Assembly: GCA_964370645.1 (NCBI GenBank)
Contig: CAYJJS010000005.1
Span: forward strand, 13,131 to 77,130
Reading direction: 5' to 3'
From: CAMQRS01 sp964370645
GTDB taxonomy: Bacteria > Bacillota_I > Bacilli_A > Erysipelotrichales > Erysipelotrichaceae
DNA: 64,000 nt
In this document: piece after piece, positions 25,300 to 34,757 of the stretch
Position numbering within the stretch: the first letter of the stretch is position 1
Layout: every line of letters begins with the position of its first letter
Program-made: the position numbers and the translations under genes
Notes under the pieces: generated by a model
Database searches by the model: none
What the model was told of the DNA's origin: nothing
Seen by the model: only the letters and a program-made list of their open reading frames with translations

Positions 25300-26289
25300 A
25301 TGATTACGATTGTAGATGTAGCTAGAAAAGCAGGTGTTTCGGTGTCTACTGTTTCCAAGGTACTTAAGAATTATCCAAATATTAGTGCAGCAACGAGAAA
25401 GAAAGTGCTAGAAGCAACTGAGGAATTGGGGTATGTTCCAAATGCAATGGCATCGGCATTATCTTCTAAGCAGTATAATAAGGTAGCCATTTGGATTAAT
25501 ATTAATAATCAAAGGCAAGCGATTGATGAGATTAGTATGCAATATATTTTGGGGGCATTTCATCGTTCTAAGGAGCTTGGTTTAAATATGATTCCACTTT
25601 TCTCTGAAATGTTTAAAGAGGATGATGTAAATGATTTGATTCGACATTTGAAATCGCAAGGGGTTACTGGTTTGATTGTGTATGGGCTAAATAAGCACAA
25701 TCAAAATGTGATAGATTTAATTGATAAAAAAGAATTTTATTGTGTTGTAGTAGATGCTCCAAATGTAAATGATAAGACAAGTTCAGTGACTGTGGATAAT
25801 TTCACAGCACAATATGAAGTCGCAAAAAAAACATTGGATCATAATATTTGTAGTAAGGTTTTATATTTAGCAGGAAGGGCTGATGGATATGTAACCGATA
25901 TGCGACTTGCTGGAATCCAGCGTTTACAACGTGAAATGGGATTTGATTTAGATGTACAGTTTGCAGATTTCAGTGAAAAGAAGGCAAGAGAAATTACCTT
26001 TGAAAAAGGAAAAGATACACATGCCATTGTATGTGCATCGGATTTGATGGCGATTGGTGCTAAAAATGCATTGCAAGAAATGGATATTTTTAGACCAGTT
26101 TGTGGTTTTGATGGGATTTCACTAATGGGGTATGCAGGTGAGCATATGAATACAGTAAAACAAGATTTCTTCCATATTTCAGAAGTTGCTGTAGAAGAGA
26201 TGAAAAATTTATTAGATGGAGAAAAAGGACGAAGTGTATTATTAGACTTCGAACTTGTGACTCTGGATTACGAAGAGGTTATGTTTTAA
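25300..26289 (+). CDS. LacI-family transcriptional regulator (probable maltodextrin regulator)
   Basis: A 329-residue protein. The N-terminal LacI helix-turn-helix ITIVDVARKAGVSVSTVSKVL and hinge YVPNAMASALSS are clear, followed by a periplasmic-binding-protein-like sensor domain. LacI proteins bind palindromes with a central CG or CpG-like step. The nearest such sites (GAAAACGTTTTC type) lie before the phosphorylase gene at 27.7 kb and malE at 33.4 kb. I therefore infer a MalR-like role. CcpA itself is less likely, since the sensor domain looks sugar-regulator-like, but I cannot exclude it. Confidence 0.85.
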   Translation: MITIVDVARKAGVSVSTVSKVLKNYPNISAATRKKVLEATEELGYVPNAMASALSSKQYNKVAIWININNQRQAIDEISMQYILGAFHRSKELGLNMIPLFSEMFKEDDVNDLIRHLKSQGVTGLIVYGLNKHNQNVIDLIDKKEFYCVVVDAPNVNDKTSSVTVDNFTAQYEVAKKTLDHNICSKVLYLAGRADGYVTDMRLAGIQRLQREMGFDLDVQFADFSEKKAREITFEKGKDTHAIVCASDLMAIGAKNALQEMDIFRPVCGFDGISLMGYAGEHMNTVKQDFFHISEVAVEEMKNLLDGEKGRSVLLDFELVTLDYEEVMF

Positions 26290-26321
26290 AAAAAGTAGTT
26301 CTAATTTGAACTACTTTTTTT
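26288..26321. terminator. Bidirectional terminator
   Basis: Perfect 14-bp stem AAAAAAAGTAGTTC (26288-26301) / GAACTACTTTTTTT (26308-26321), between the LacI gene and the convergent MATE gene. Confidence 0.88.
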
Positions 26322-27635
26322 CTTTAGATATACAACATAACGTATGCTTAGCATAGTTGATGCAAATATCCATGCGATAGGTGTTGCCAAGCAAATACCT
26401 GTAAAGGATAGTATGGTTGGTAAAAACATAGAAACAATGCATCTTACAACGAGTTCAACAATGCTCACGATAAGTGCAAATAAAGTAATACCTAAACCTT
26501 GTAGTGATTGGCGAATAATGAATATGATAGATAGTAAAATATAACCTGGTGCATTAAAGCTTAAGTATTGTTTACACAGTAGTATCACTTCATGATTTGA
26601 GGTTTGTGTGAAGATACTGATTAATGGATCCATGAATAACAATATAGATATTGAGCCGATAATTGCTATAAGCATTGCTAATAATAGCGTTTGAAATACT
26701 CCTTTTGAAATCCTTTGTGGTTGGTTTGCACCTAAATTTTGCGCACAGTAAGTTGCTAAGGCAGTACCAAGCACTGGGAAAATAAGGATTGCGAATTGTT
26801 CGATTTTATTTGCAATTGCAATGGCTGCAATGGCATCTGTTCCGAATGCATTGATTGCACTTTGTACAAAGATGAAACCAATAGAAATAATAGAATATTG
26901 AAAAGCCATGGGTAGAGCTACTTTAATATGATTCAATACTTCCTGTGAACACCATTTGAAATGGTGTTTTTTTAAGTGCAATAGTGGCTGCTTGTTTTTA
27001 ATATACAAGACACATAAAACAGCAGAAACACTTTGGGCAATCAAGGTTGCATAAGCAACACCACTAATACCAAGTTTAATGACTACAGTAAATAATAAGT
27101 TGAAAAAAATGTTGATGATGCTAGAAATAATTAAGAAGTATAGCGGCGTTTTTGAATCACCTAAGGAGCGAATGATATTAGCTAGTGCATTGTATGCTGT
27201 GCTAGAAATTGCTCCTAAATAGATAATTAATACGTATGTGTAAGCCATGTCAACAAGTTCAACTGGCGTGTTTATAAGAAGTAGTAGTGGTTTAGCAACT
27301 AAGATTCCAATAATCATGAATGCAATGGTAAAGACAAACCCAATTGTAATACTAGTTGCGAATGATTTTTTTAAACCTTCTATATCCTCTGCTCCAAAAC
27401 GTTGTGCACTGATTACGGCACAACCACTTGTCATACCATTGATGAATCCCAATATTAAAAAAACTAAGGTTCCAACACTTCCAATTGCAGCTAGGGCATC
27501 GATTCCAACGAATTGTCCAACAACAATCGTGTCCACTACAACATATAATGATTGAAATATATTCCCGATTAGTAAGGGAATTGAAAAAAATATAATAGAC
27601 TTAAGAATTGGTCCTTTTGTGAAAGTTACTTGCAT
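26301..27635 (-). CDS. MATE-family multidrug efflux transporter
   Basis: A 444-residue membrane protein with about twelve helices and two homologous halves. Family features are SIPLLIGNIFQSLYVVVDTIVVGQFVG near the start and the TAYNALANIIRSLGDSKTPLYF segment near residue 160. MATE proteins export cationic drugs or metabolites by Na+ or H+ antiport. GGAGG precedes the ATG on the minus strand. It is a single-gene unit and its substrate is not predictable. Confidence 0.93.
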   Translation of the reverse strand: MQVTFTKGPILKSIIFFSIPLLIGNIFQSLYVVVDTIVVGQFVGIDALAAIGSVGTLVFLILGFINGMTSGCAVISAQRFGAEDIEGLKKSFATSITIGFVFTIAFMIIGILVAKPLLLLINTPVELVDMAYTYVLIIYLGAISSTAYNALANIIRSLGDSKTPLYFLIISSIINIFFNLLFTVVIKLGISGVAYATLIAQSVSAVLCVLYIKNKQPLLHLKKHHFKWCSQEVLNHIKVALPMAFQYSIISIGFIFVQSAINAFGTDAIAAIAIANKIEQFAILIFPVLGTALATYCAQNLGANQPQRISKGVFQTLLLAMLIAIIGSISILLFMDPLISIFTQTSNHEVILLCKQYLSFNAPGYILLSIIFIIRQSLQGLGITLFALIVSIVELVVRCIVSMFLPTILSFTGICLATPIAWIFASTMLSIRYVVYLKKKSSSN

Positions 27636-27708
27636 ACTTCTTCCTCCATATACAATTATTCATTATAACGGAAGAAGTTAAATTTGCAATGGAAAATTGA
27701 ATGAATTT

Positions 27709-27778
27709 GAAAACGTTTTCTTTTGGTTTAAAAAAAGAAATGAAAACACTTGCGGAAAACGTTTTCTAGTGATACACT
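27709..27778 (+). promoter_or_regulatory. glgP promoter with LacI-type operators
   Basis: Two copies of the perfect palindrome GAAAACGTTTTC at 27709-27720 and 27755-27766, centres 46 bp apart. The second fills the spacer between -35 TTGCGG (27750-27755) and -10 TACACT (27773-27778). A related half, TGAAAACACTTGCG, overlaps the -35 from upstream. Bound repressor would block polymerase directly, and looping between the two palindromes is possible. Confidence 0.8.
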
Positions 27779-27817
27779 TCATATGTAATGGTTTAATACC
27801 AAGAATAGGAGACTATA

Positions 27818-30079
27818 ATGAAAAAACAATTAGAAAGTATTGTATTGAAACAATACAACAAATCGATCAAGGAATGTACAAATCAAGAGGTATATACAGC
27901 TTTATTGCTGTTTGTGAAACAACAATTAAAAGGGAAAGAAGTGAATACAGGAAATAAGAAACTGTATTACATCTCAGCTGAGTTCTTAATTGGAAAATTA
28001 TTATCAAATAATTTAATTAACTTAGGCTTATATGATGAAGTGAAAGAAGTTTTAGCAAAAGAAGGAAAAAACATTAGTGAAATTGAAGAGTTCGAACCAG
28101 AGCCATCTTTAGGTAATGGTGGATTGGGTCGTTTGGCAGCTTGTTTCTTAGATTCAATCGCAACTCTTGGTCTACCGGGAGATGGAATTGGATTAAATTA
28201 CCACTTAGGTTTATTTAAACAAAAGTTTGTAAATAACTTACAAAAGGAAACACCAAATGAGTGGATTGAAAAAGATAGTTGGTTAACATTACAACCAGAA
28301 ACATTTGAAGTGCCATTTAAAGATTTTACTTTAACATCAAAATTGTATGATATTGATGTATCTGGATATGACAATGGTATTAATAAATTACACTTGTTTG
28401 ATGTAGAAGGATTGGATGAGAGTATTGTAAAAGAAGGAATTAGTTTTGATCAAAGCGATATTCAGAAGAATTTAACTTTATTCTTGTATCCAGATGATTC
28501 TACAAGAGAAGGGCATTTACTACGTATTTACCAACAATATTTTATGGTGAGTAGTGGAGCACAATACATATTACAAGATGTGAAAAAACAAGGTATTGAT
28601 ATTCGTGAATTAGATAAATATGTAACGATTCAAATTAATGACACACATCCAACATTAGTAATTCCTGAATTGATTCGCTTATTGATGGCTGAGGGAATTC
28701 ATTTAGCACAAGCGATTGAAATTGTGAAGAAAACATGTGCATATACAAACCATACAATCTTAGCGGAAGCATTAGAAAAATGGCCAGTGTCTTACTTACA
28801 AGAAGTTGTACCACATTTGATGGGAATCATAGAAGCATTAGACTTATATGTGAGAATTCAACACAAAGATGAGAGCGTACAAATCATTGATGCAGACAAC
28901 CGTGTACATATGGCACATATTTGTATCCACTTTGGATACAGTGTAAATGGAGTTGCTGCTCTACATACAGAAATTTTAAAACAAAGTGAGTTAAAACCAT
29001 TCTTTGAATTATACCCAGAGCGTTTCAACAATAAGACGAATGGAATTACATTTAGACGTTGGTTAATGCACTGTAATCATGAATTGACAGCATACTTAGA
29101 TTCATTAATTGGAACAGCGTATAAAAAAGATGCAATGCAATTAGAAACTTTACTTGAATATAAAGATAATGTAGAAGTGTTAGAAGCTTTAGGGAATATT
29201 AAGCAAGAAAAGAAGACACAACTTAAAGATTACTTAAAAGAATTACAAGGTGTTGAAATCGATGATCAATCGATTTATGATATTCAAATCAAACGTTTGC
29301 ACGAATACAAACGTCAACAAATGAATGCGTTGTATATTATTCATAAATATTTAGAAATCAAAGCAGGAAATACACCAGTTAGACCACTGACATTTATCTT
29401 TGGAGCAAAAGCTGCACCTGCATATACAATTGCGAAAGATATTATTCACTTATTATTATGTCTACAAACACTAATTGATAAAGATCCTAAAGTATCTAAA
29501 CACATTAAATTAGTCGTTGTTGAAAACTATAATGTAAGTAAAGCAGAAAAATTAATTCCAGCATGTGATGTGTCAGAACAAATTTCTTTAGCTAGTAAAG
29601 AAGCGAGCGGGACAGGAAACATGAAGTTCATGTTGAATGGAGCAATCACATTAGGTACACAAGATGGAGCAAATGTTGAAATTGGTGAACTAGTTGGAGA
29701 AGAAAATATTTACACGTTTGGTGAAAGTAGTGAGGAAGTAATTGCACACTATGAAAAAGCGGATTATGTTTCAAAAGATATTTATGAAGCAGACGCACAC
29801 ATTAAAGAGTTGGTTGACTTTATTACAAGTAAAGAGTTGTTGGCAATCGGTGAAGAAGAAAACTTAACGCGTTTATATAATGAAATTCTTAACAAAGATT
29901 GGTTTATGACATTATTAGATATCAATGCATATATTAGTAAAAAAGAAGAGTTGTTCGCAGATTATGAAAACAGAGAAAAATGGTTGAAAATGTCGCTTGT
30001 AAATACAGCGAAAGCAGGATTCTTCTCAAGTGATCGTACAATTGCTCAATACAACGAAGAAGTTTGGAAATTAAAGTAA
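27818..30079 (+). CDS. Glycogen/maltodextrin phosphorylase
   Basis: A 753-residue GT35 enzyme releasing glucose-1-phosphate from alpha-1,4-glucans. EPSLGNGGLGRLAACFLDS and the PLP site EASGTGNMKFMLNGA are intact. It lacks the N-terminal regulatory extension of eukaryotic enzymes and is slightly shorter than E. coli MalP. AATAGGAG precedes the ATG. It is the first gene of the maltodextrin cluster and is followed 11 bases later by the 4-alpha-glucanotransferase, the classic malP-malQ pairing. Confidence 0.95.
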   Translation: MKKQLESIVLKQYNKSIKECTNQEVYTALLLFVKQQLKGKEVNTGNKKLYYISAEFLIGKLLSNNLINLGLYDEVKEVLAKEGKNISEIEEFEPEPSLGNGGLGRLAACFLDSIATLGLPGDGIGLNYHLGLFKQKFVNNLQKETPNEWIEKDSWLTLQPETFEVPFKDFTLTSKLYDIDVSGYDNGINKLHLFDVEGLDESIVKEGISFDQSDIQKNLTLFLYPDDSTREGHLLRIYQQYFMVSSGAQYILQDVKKQGIDIRELDKYVTIQINDTHPTLVIPELIRLLMAEGIHLAQAIEIVKKTCAYTNHTILAEALEKWPVSYLQEVVPHLMGIIEALDLYVRIQHKDESVQIIDADNRVHMAHICIHFGYSVNGVAALHTEILKQSELKPFFELYPERFNNKTNGITFRRWLMHCNHELTAYLDSLIGTAYKKDAMQLETLLEYKDNVEVLEALGNIKQEKKTQLKDYLKELQGVEIDDQSIYDIQIKRLHEYKRQQMNALYIIHKYLEIKAGNTPVRPLTFIFGAKAAPAYTIAKDIIHLLLCLQTLIDKDPKVSKHIKLVVVENYNVSKAEKLIPACDVSEQISLASKEASGTGNMKFMLNGAITLGTQDGANVEIGELVGEENIYTFGESSEEVIAHYEKADYVSKDIYEADAHIKELVDFITSKELLAIGEEENLTRLYNEILNKDWFMTLLDINAYISKKEELFADYENREKWLKMSLVNTAKAGFFSSDRTIAQYNEEVWKLK

Positions 30080-30090
30080 GGAGAAAGTTC

Positions 30091-31554
30091 ATGAGGAGAA
30101 CAGGGGTACTATCGCCAGTATTCTCTCTTCCAGGGGAAAATGGAGTAGGGGATTTTGGAAAAGTCGCATATAAATTTATAGACACATTAGAAAAAAATGG
30201 TGTTAAGTTATGGCAAATTTTGCCACTCAATCCGGTAGGGTATGGAAATTCTCCATACCAGCCGTATTCTTCATACGCAGGAGATGAAATCTACATTGCC
30301 TTAGATGGTTTAGTGAAAGATAAATTATTGCGTAGAGAAGAAGTTGTAGATCATGTGATTTCTTCTACGAAAGTAGATTATGAAGTTGCAAGAGAGATGA
30401 AAACAAAGTATTTACGATTGGCTAATGCGCGTCTGGTTGAAAATAAACGATTGTATTCACAATTCACAAAGTTTTTAAAAGAAAATGAGTGGGTTGAGAC
30501 GTATGCGGTGTTTATCACATTTAAAAAATTAAATGATTTACAGTGTTGGTTAGATTGGCCAGAAGAGTTTAAAGGTTGGATTGACACGAAAGCGTTAGAT
30601 TTAACACCTTATGAAGCAGATATTCAATATGAGAAGTTTGTACAGTTTATGTTTTACAAACAATGGTTTGCACTAAAAACGTATGCAAATAGTAAAGGTA
30701 TTGAAATTATGGGAGATATTCCAATTTATGTTGGAATTGACTCAGCAGACGTGTGGGTAAACAAATGTTGTTTCCTATTGGATGATAAATCACATCCAAC
30801 TTATATAGCAGGAGTACCACCAGATTACTTTAGTGAAACTGGACAAAGATGGGGAAATCCATTGTATGATTGGGAATACTTAGAAAAAACAGGGTTCCAA
30901 TTTTGGATGGACCGTTTGGCTTTTTCAAACTCTATTTATGATATTATTCGTATTGATCACTTCCGTGCATTTGATACGTATTGGAAAATTCCAGCGAGTT
31001 GTCCAACCGCAATTGAAGGCGAGTGGGTGGAAGCACCTGGGTATGCTTTGTTTGATGAAATTTACAAACAAATGCCAGACATCAAAATCGTTGCAGAAGA
31101 TTTAGGAGATTTACGTCCTGAAGTATTAGAGTTACGTGATCACTATAAGTTAAGTGGGATGAAAATTGTACAGTTCTCATTAGATCCAAATGAAACAAAC
31201 AATGATTTTGATGAAACGCAAAGAACAATTGTGTATACTGGTACACATGACAATCAAACAATTGCAGGTTGGTATGAGGCGTTAAGTGCAAATGAACAAA
31301 GAAGAATTCGTAGACAATATAGTGATTATAGTGATGCTAGATGTGTGAATCGAATCATTCATAAGTGTATGCATTCGCCTGCAGACTTAGTTATTTTACC
31401 AATTCAAGATATTATTGGACTAAGAGATGAGGCTAGATTAAACACACCAGGAACGATTGGAAGTCCAAACTGGGAGTGGAAGCTAGAAAATTACAAAATG
31501 TTTAATAAAAAGATGAAAACGATTAAACAATGGATTGAAGAATCGAATAGATAA
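30091..31554 (+). CDS. malQ: 4-alpha-glucanotransferase (amylomaltase)
   Basis: A 487-residue GH77 enzyme; start 30091 is chosen for AAGGAG at 30078-30083, and the earlier in-frame ATG lies within the previous gene. Motifs are RTGVLSPVFSLPGENGVGDFG, LPLNPVGYGNSPYQPYSSYAGD, the nucleophile region IIRIDHFRAF, the acid/base Glu in IVAEDLGDL and TGTHDNQT. It disproportionates short maltodextrins into longer chains for the phosphorylase plus glucose for the glucokinase downstream. Confidence 0.95.
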   Translation: MRRTGVLSPVFSLPGENGVGDFGKVAYKFIDTLEKNGVKLWQILPLNPVGYGNSPYQPYSSYAGDEIYIALDGLVKDKLLRREEVVDHVISSTKVDYEVAREMKTKYLRLANARLVENKRLYSQFTKFLKENEWVETYAVFITFKKLNDLQCWLDWPEEFKGWIDTKALDLTPYEADIQYEKFVQFMFYKQWFALKTYANSKGIEIMGDIPIYVGIDSADVWVNKCCFLLDDKSHPTYIAGVPPDYFSETGQRWGNPLYDWEYLEKTGFQFWMDRLAFSNSIYDIIRIDHFRAFDTYWKIPASCPTAIEGEWVEAPGYALFDEIYKQMPDIKIVAEDLGDLRPEVLELRDHYKLSGMKIVQFSLDPNETNNDFDETQRTIVYTGTHDNQTIAGWYEALSANEQRRIRRQYSDYSDARCVNRIIHKCMHSPADLVILPIQDIIGLRDEARLNTPGTIGSPNWEWKLENYKMFNKKMKTIKQWIEESNR

Positions 31555-31567
31555 TGGAGGTAGATGG

Positions 31568-33304
31568 ATGGAGTTAAGTGCAATTTACCATCGTACAAGT
31601 GATAATTGGTGTTATCCAATTGATACTGACAGTATAGAAATAAAAATTAAAACGGGATATGATGTACAAGAAGTTTTCTTAATTCATGGTGATCCTTATG
31701 ATGGTGGTATCATGGGTGGTAACTTTAAATGGAATGGAAAAAAAGAACAAATCATCAAGATGAAAGAATTGAAGTATCACAAGGTATGGACAATTCATGT
31801 GAAGCCAGAATATAAACGTGTAAAGTATTATTTTGAACTACATACACAAGATGAATGTATGTTTATGTTTGAAGATGGATTTCTAAATGAAGAAGAGAGT
31901 AATATGCCTGGTAAAGGTTTACAATATTTCATTATGCCTTGGTTGAATGAATCGGATGTAAAAACTACACCTAGTTGGGCGGCGAGTACAATTTGGTATC
32001 AAGTGTTCCCAGATCGTTTTGCTAGAGGGGATTTTGAGAGTGATAAAAAGGTTGTTCCTTGGGCAAGTAAAACACCATCTAATGAGGATGTGTATGGTGG
32101 TGATTTACAAGGAATTATGAATCGTTTGGATTACTTACGTAACCTAGGAATCAATGGTATCTACCTAAATCCAATTTTTGCAGCGGCTTCTACACATAAA
32201 TACGACACGATTGATTACTTTGCGATTGATCCAATGTTTGGTAGTAAAGAAACGTTTAGACAATTCGTGGATGAGTGTCATAAACGTGGGATACGTGTTA
32301 TGTTAGATGGAGTATTCAATCACTGTGGAAAAGAGTTTCCATTGTGGAAGGATGTTGCAGAAAAAGGAAGAGAATCAGCATATTATGATTGGTTTATGGT
32401 GAATGAGTGGCCTTTCGATATACAAAAAGATCATACACACGATCGTGAATTCTATTCTTTTGCATTTTATGCAAATATGCCAAAATTAAATACGAATAAC
32501 CCAGAGACAATGGAATACATTGTACAAGTTTGTGAGTATTGGATTCGTGAATTCAATATCGATGGTTGGCGTTTGGACGTAGCGAATGAAATTTCACATG
32601 AAATGTGTAAGTTGATTCAAAAAAGATGTCGTGCGTTGAAGCCGGATATTTATATTTTGGGTGAAATTTGGCATGATTCTATTAAATGGTTGCAAGGGGA
32701 TGAATTTGATTCTGTGATGAATTATCCATTGACTACGGCGATTGTGGACTTTTGGGTAAATGACAAGATGACAAATAAAACGTTTGAACATTTAATCAAC
32801 AATTGTTATGAACGATATATGTATCAAACCAATGAAGTATTGTTTAATATGTTAGATTCACACGATACAGATCGTATCTTCTCAAGAGTGCATAAGAATA
32901 TAAATACTTTCTACCAACAATTTGTTATCTTATTTACGATGAGTGGTAGTTTGAGTGTGTATTATGGTAGTGAAATTGTAATGGATGGAGCACATGATCC
33001 ATTGAATCGAGCGTGTATGCCATGGGATGAAATTGATGCGCACAAACATGATGAAAAAATCGATAAAATGAGGCAATTGATTGAAATGCGTCATACGTAT
33101 AAAGCGGCAAGATCGCAAGAAATACAGTTCCAGTATACATATGGAAATGAACGTGTGATAGACTACGTGAAGGATGATAGCCTACGTGTTATTATTAATG
33201 CATCAGAAAGTCCAATTGAAATAGATGGACAAGTGGTGTTTAGCAATCATTTAGAAGGGACAACATTATTAGCTGGTGGAGTAGTAGTGTTGAATATAGA
33301 ATAG
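31568..33304 (+). CDS. Neopullulanase / cyclomaltodextrinase (GH13_20)
   Basis: A 578-residue cytoplasmic enzyme; start 31568 has GGAGG at 31556-31560. An N-terminal CBM34-like domain (~1-125) precedes the barrel beginning SWAASTIWYQVFPDRFARGD. Catalytic motifs are DGVFNHCG, GWRLDVANEIS (Asp nucleophile), LGEIWHDS (Glu) and DSHDTDRI. It hydrolyses cyclodextrins, pullulan and maltodextrins. It starts 13 bases after malQ and is followed by a terminator, closing a phosphorylase-malQ-neopullulanase operon. Confidence 0.93.
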   Translation: MELSAIYHRTSDNWCYPIDTDSIEIKIKTGYDVQEVFLIHGDPYDGGIMGGNFKWNGKKEQIIKMKELKYHKVWTIHVKPEYKRVKYYFELHTQDECMFMFEDGFLNEEESNMPGKGLQYFIMPWLNESDVKTTPSWAASTIWYQVFPDRFARGDFESDKKVVPWASKTPSNEDVYGGDLQGIMNRLDYLRNLGINGIYLNPIFAAASTHKYDTIDYFAIDPMFGSKETFRQFVDECHKRGIRVMLDGVFNHCGKEFPLWKDVAEKGRESAYYDWFMVNEWPFDIQKDHTHDREFYSFAFYANMPKLNTNNPETMEYIVQVCEYWIREFNIDGWRLDVANEISHEMCKLIQKRCRALKPDIYILGEIWHDSIKWLQGDEFDSVMNYPLTTAIVDFWVNDKMTNKTFEHLINNCYERYMYQTNEVLFNMLDSHDTDRIFSRVHKNINTFYQQFVILFTMSGSLSVYYGSEIVMDGAHDPLNRACMPWDEIDAHKHDEKIDKMRQLIEMRHTYKAARSQEIQFQYTYGNERVIDYVKDDSLRVIINASESPIEIDGQVVFSNHLEGTTLLAGGVVVLNIE

Positions 33305-33306
33305 AA

Positions 33307-33333
33307 AAGACGTGTATGACACGTCTTTTTTTT
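33307..33333 (+). terminator. Intrinsic terminator
   Basis: Perfect 9-bp stem AAGACGTGT (33307-33315) / ACACGTCTT (33319-33327), loop ATG, then T residues to 33333. Confidence 0.85.
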
Positions 33334-33360
33334 CTTAAGAAAATTCATAAAAAAACTGAA

Positions 33361-33398
33361 TGAAAACGCTTGCGAAAAACGTTTTCCTGTGTTATCAT
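33361..33398 (+). promoter_or_regulatory. malE promoter/operator block
   Basis: TGAAAACGCTTGCG (33361-33374), -35 TTGCGA (33370-33375), AAAACGTTTT palindrome (33376-33385) within a 17-bp spacer, and -10 TATCAT (33393-33398). Aligned base for base, 28 of 32 positions match the block before the phosphorylase gene at 27740-27771, so the two promoters are almost certainly co-regulated. Confidence 0.85.
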
Positions 33399-33425
33399 AT
33401 CTAATGTAAGGCGGATAAGCCTCTG

Positions 33426-33494
33426 AGGTTGAGTTATGTTTGGGATAAACATAGTATCAACCTTATCATTTGACAAGGAAAGAAAACGCTTTCC
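33426..33494 (+). promoter_or_regulatory. malE leader: large hairpin and a downstream operator
   Basis: The ~105-nt untranslated leader folds a bipartite hairpin: outer stem AGGTTGA (33426-33432) / TCAACCT (33457-33463) and inner stem TATGTTT (33435-33441) / AAACATA (33447-33453). No U tract follows, so it is not a terminator. A third operator-like sequence, GAAAACGCTTTCC (33482-33494), lies just before the ribosome binding site and could act as a roadblock or cre. Confidence 0.6.
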
Positions 33495-33509
33495 AAAAAG
33501 GAGAAGAAA

Positions 33510-34694
33510 ATGAAAAAATTAGTAGCATTATTAGCAGTGTTCGGTTTAGCACTAACAGGATGTTCATCTGGTGGAGGAGAAACTGAAGAAAATAGTGGAG
33601 AAAAAGTGGTTGTTGAAGTTGGGGTAGAATCTAACTTTGTAAGTTACTTTGAAGATGTTGCAGAAATGTACGAAGCAGAAAATGAAAATGTAGATATTAA
33701 AGTAGTTGAAGCTGGAATGTTTGATGCTTTTGAATCATTAGAAGCACAAAAAGGAAATGCGATTGACGTGTTAATGTTACCAAACGACCGTGTTGGAGAT
33801 TTAGCAAGTAAAAAATTAATTGCACCGATTACTGCAGATATTTCAGGATATACTGAAACTGCACAAACTGCATCAACATATAATGGAGAAACGTACATGG
33901 TACCAACAAGTACAGATACTACATTATTATATTACAACAAAAGTTTAGTAGATGGAGCACCAGCTACATTATCTGAGTTAAGCCCAGAAAACTTCGTTGC
34001 AAAATGGACAGACTTCTACTTTGCAGCAGGATTATTCATGGATCAAGGTGCTTACATCTTTGGAGATGGAGAAACAGATACAAGTGACATCGGGTTAAAC
34101 AATGAAGGAGCTGTAGCGGCTGGAGAAATCATTCAAGACTTATATGCTTCAGGAACAACATACTGGGAATCTTTAAAAGAGGAACAAGCAGGATACGACT
34201 TAATGACACAAGATTTCAAAGATGGAAAAATTCAATACATCGTGGATGGACCTTGGAAGTTTAACGAATATACAGAAGCTATGGGTGAAGAAAATGTAGG
34301 TGTTGCACCAATTCCAACATGGAATGAAGGAAGTACTTACGCACCATTAGCTGGAACAAAAGGAATGGGAGTTAACGCTTATTCACCTGAAAAAGAAGAA
34401 GCAATCGCATTTGTAAATTACTTAGCATCAGAAGAATTAGCAACTAAATTCTATGAAGATACAAAAGAAGTTAGTCCATGGGCTGGTATCGAGTACCCAG
34501 AAGGATCATTACAATTAGCAGTGTTTGATGCAGCAGCAGTTGCAACATCAATGCCTACAGATCCAGCATTTGGGAAAGTATGGGAACCAATGGCAGATGC
34601 TTTAAAACAAATTGCTAATGGAGAAGACGTGCAAGCAGCATTAGATGCAGCGGCTGATACAATCGCGATCGAAATTGCAGCACTAGAAGGATAA
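33510..34694 (+). CDS. malE: Maltodextrin ABC transporter substrate-binding lipoprotein
   Basis: A 394-residue family 1 solute-binding lipoprotein. The lipobox is LTGCSSGGG at the end of a short signal peptide, followed by a Glu-rich linker. The mature domain has the typical YMVPTSTDTTLLYYNKSLV hinge region and FKDGKIQYIVDGPW. It captures maltodextrins outside the cell for MalFG. Codon use is strongly biased (GGA, TTA, GCA), signalling high expression. The sugar assignment rests mainly on operon context. Confidence 0.9.
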   Translation: MKKLVALLAVFGLALTGCSSGGGETEENSGEKVVVEVGVESNFVSYFEDVAEMYEAENENVDIKVVEAGMFDAFESLEAQKGNAIDVLMLPNDRVGDLASKKLIAPITADISGYTETAQTASTYNGETYMVPTSTDTTLLYYNKSLVDGAPATLSELSPENFVAKWTDFYFAAGLFMDQGAYIFGDGETDTSDIGLNNEGAVAAGEIIQDLYASGTTYWESLKEEQAGYDLMTQDFKDGKIQYIVDGPWKFNEYTEAMGEENVGVAPIPTWNEGSTYAPLAGTKGMGVNAYSPEKEEAIAFVNYLASEELATKFYEDTKEVSPWAGIEYPEGSLQLAVFDAAAVATSMPTDPAFGKVWEPMADALKQIANGEDVQAALDAAADTIAIEIAALEG

Positions 34695-34707
34695 TTTAAA
34701 ATGCTCT

Positions 34708-34742
34708 AAGGACATCACCTATAAAGGGTATGTCCTTTTTTT
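34708..34742 (+). terminator. Leaky terminator between malE and malF
   Basis: Stem AAGGACAT (34708-34715) / ATGTCCTT (34730-34737), extended inward by ACC/GGT, then a T run to 34742. Placed between the binding protein and its permeases, it would let malE be made in excess. Confidence 0.7.
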
Positions 34743-34757
34743 GAAAGGAGAATATGA

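Noticed and set aside
27709..27766. Repeated GAAAACGTTTTC as the start of a CRISPR or other repeat array
   Set aside because: Only two copies with unequal surroundings, each placed relative to a promoter; they are operators.
34708..34742. Hairpin after malE as the end of the operon
   Set aside because: The permease genes follow within 16 bases with no promoter, so it is better read as a leaky terminator.
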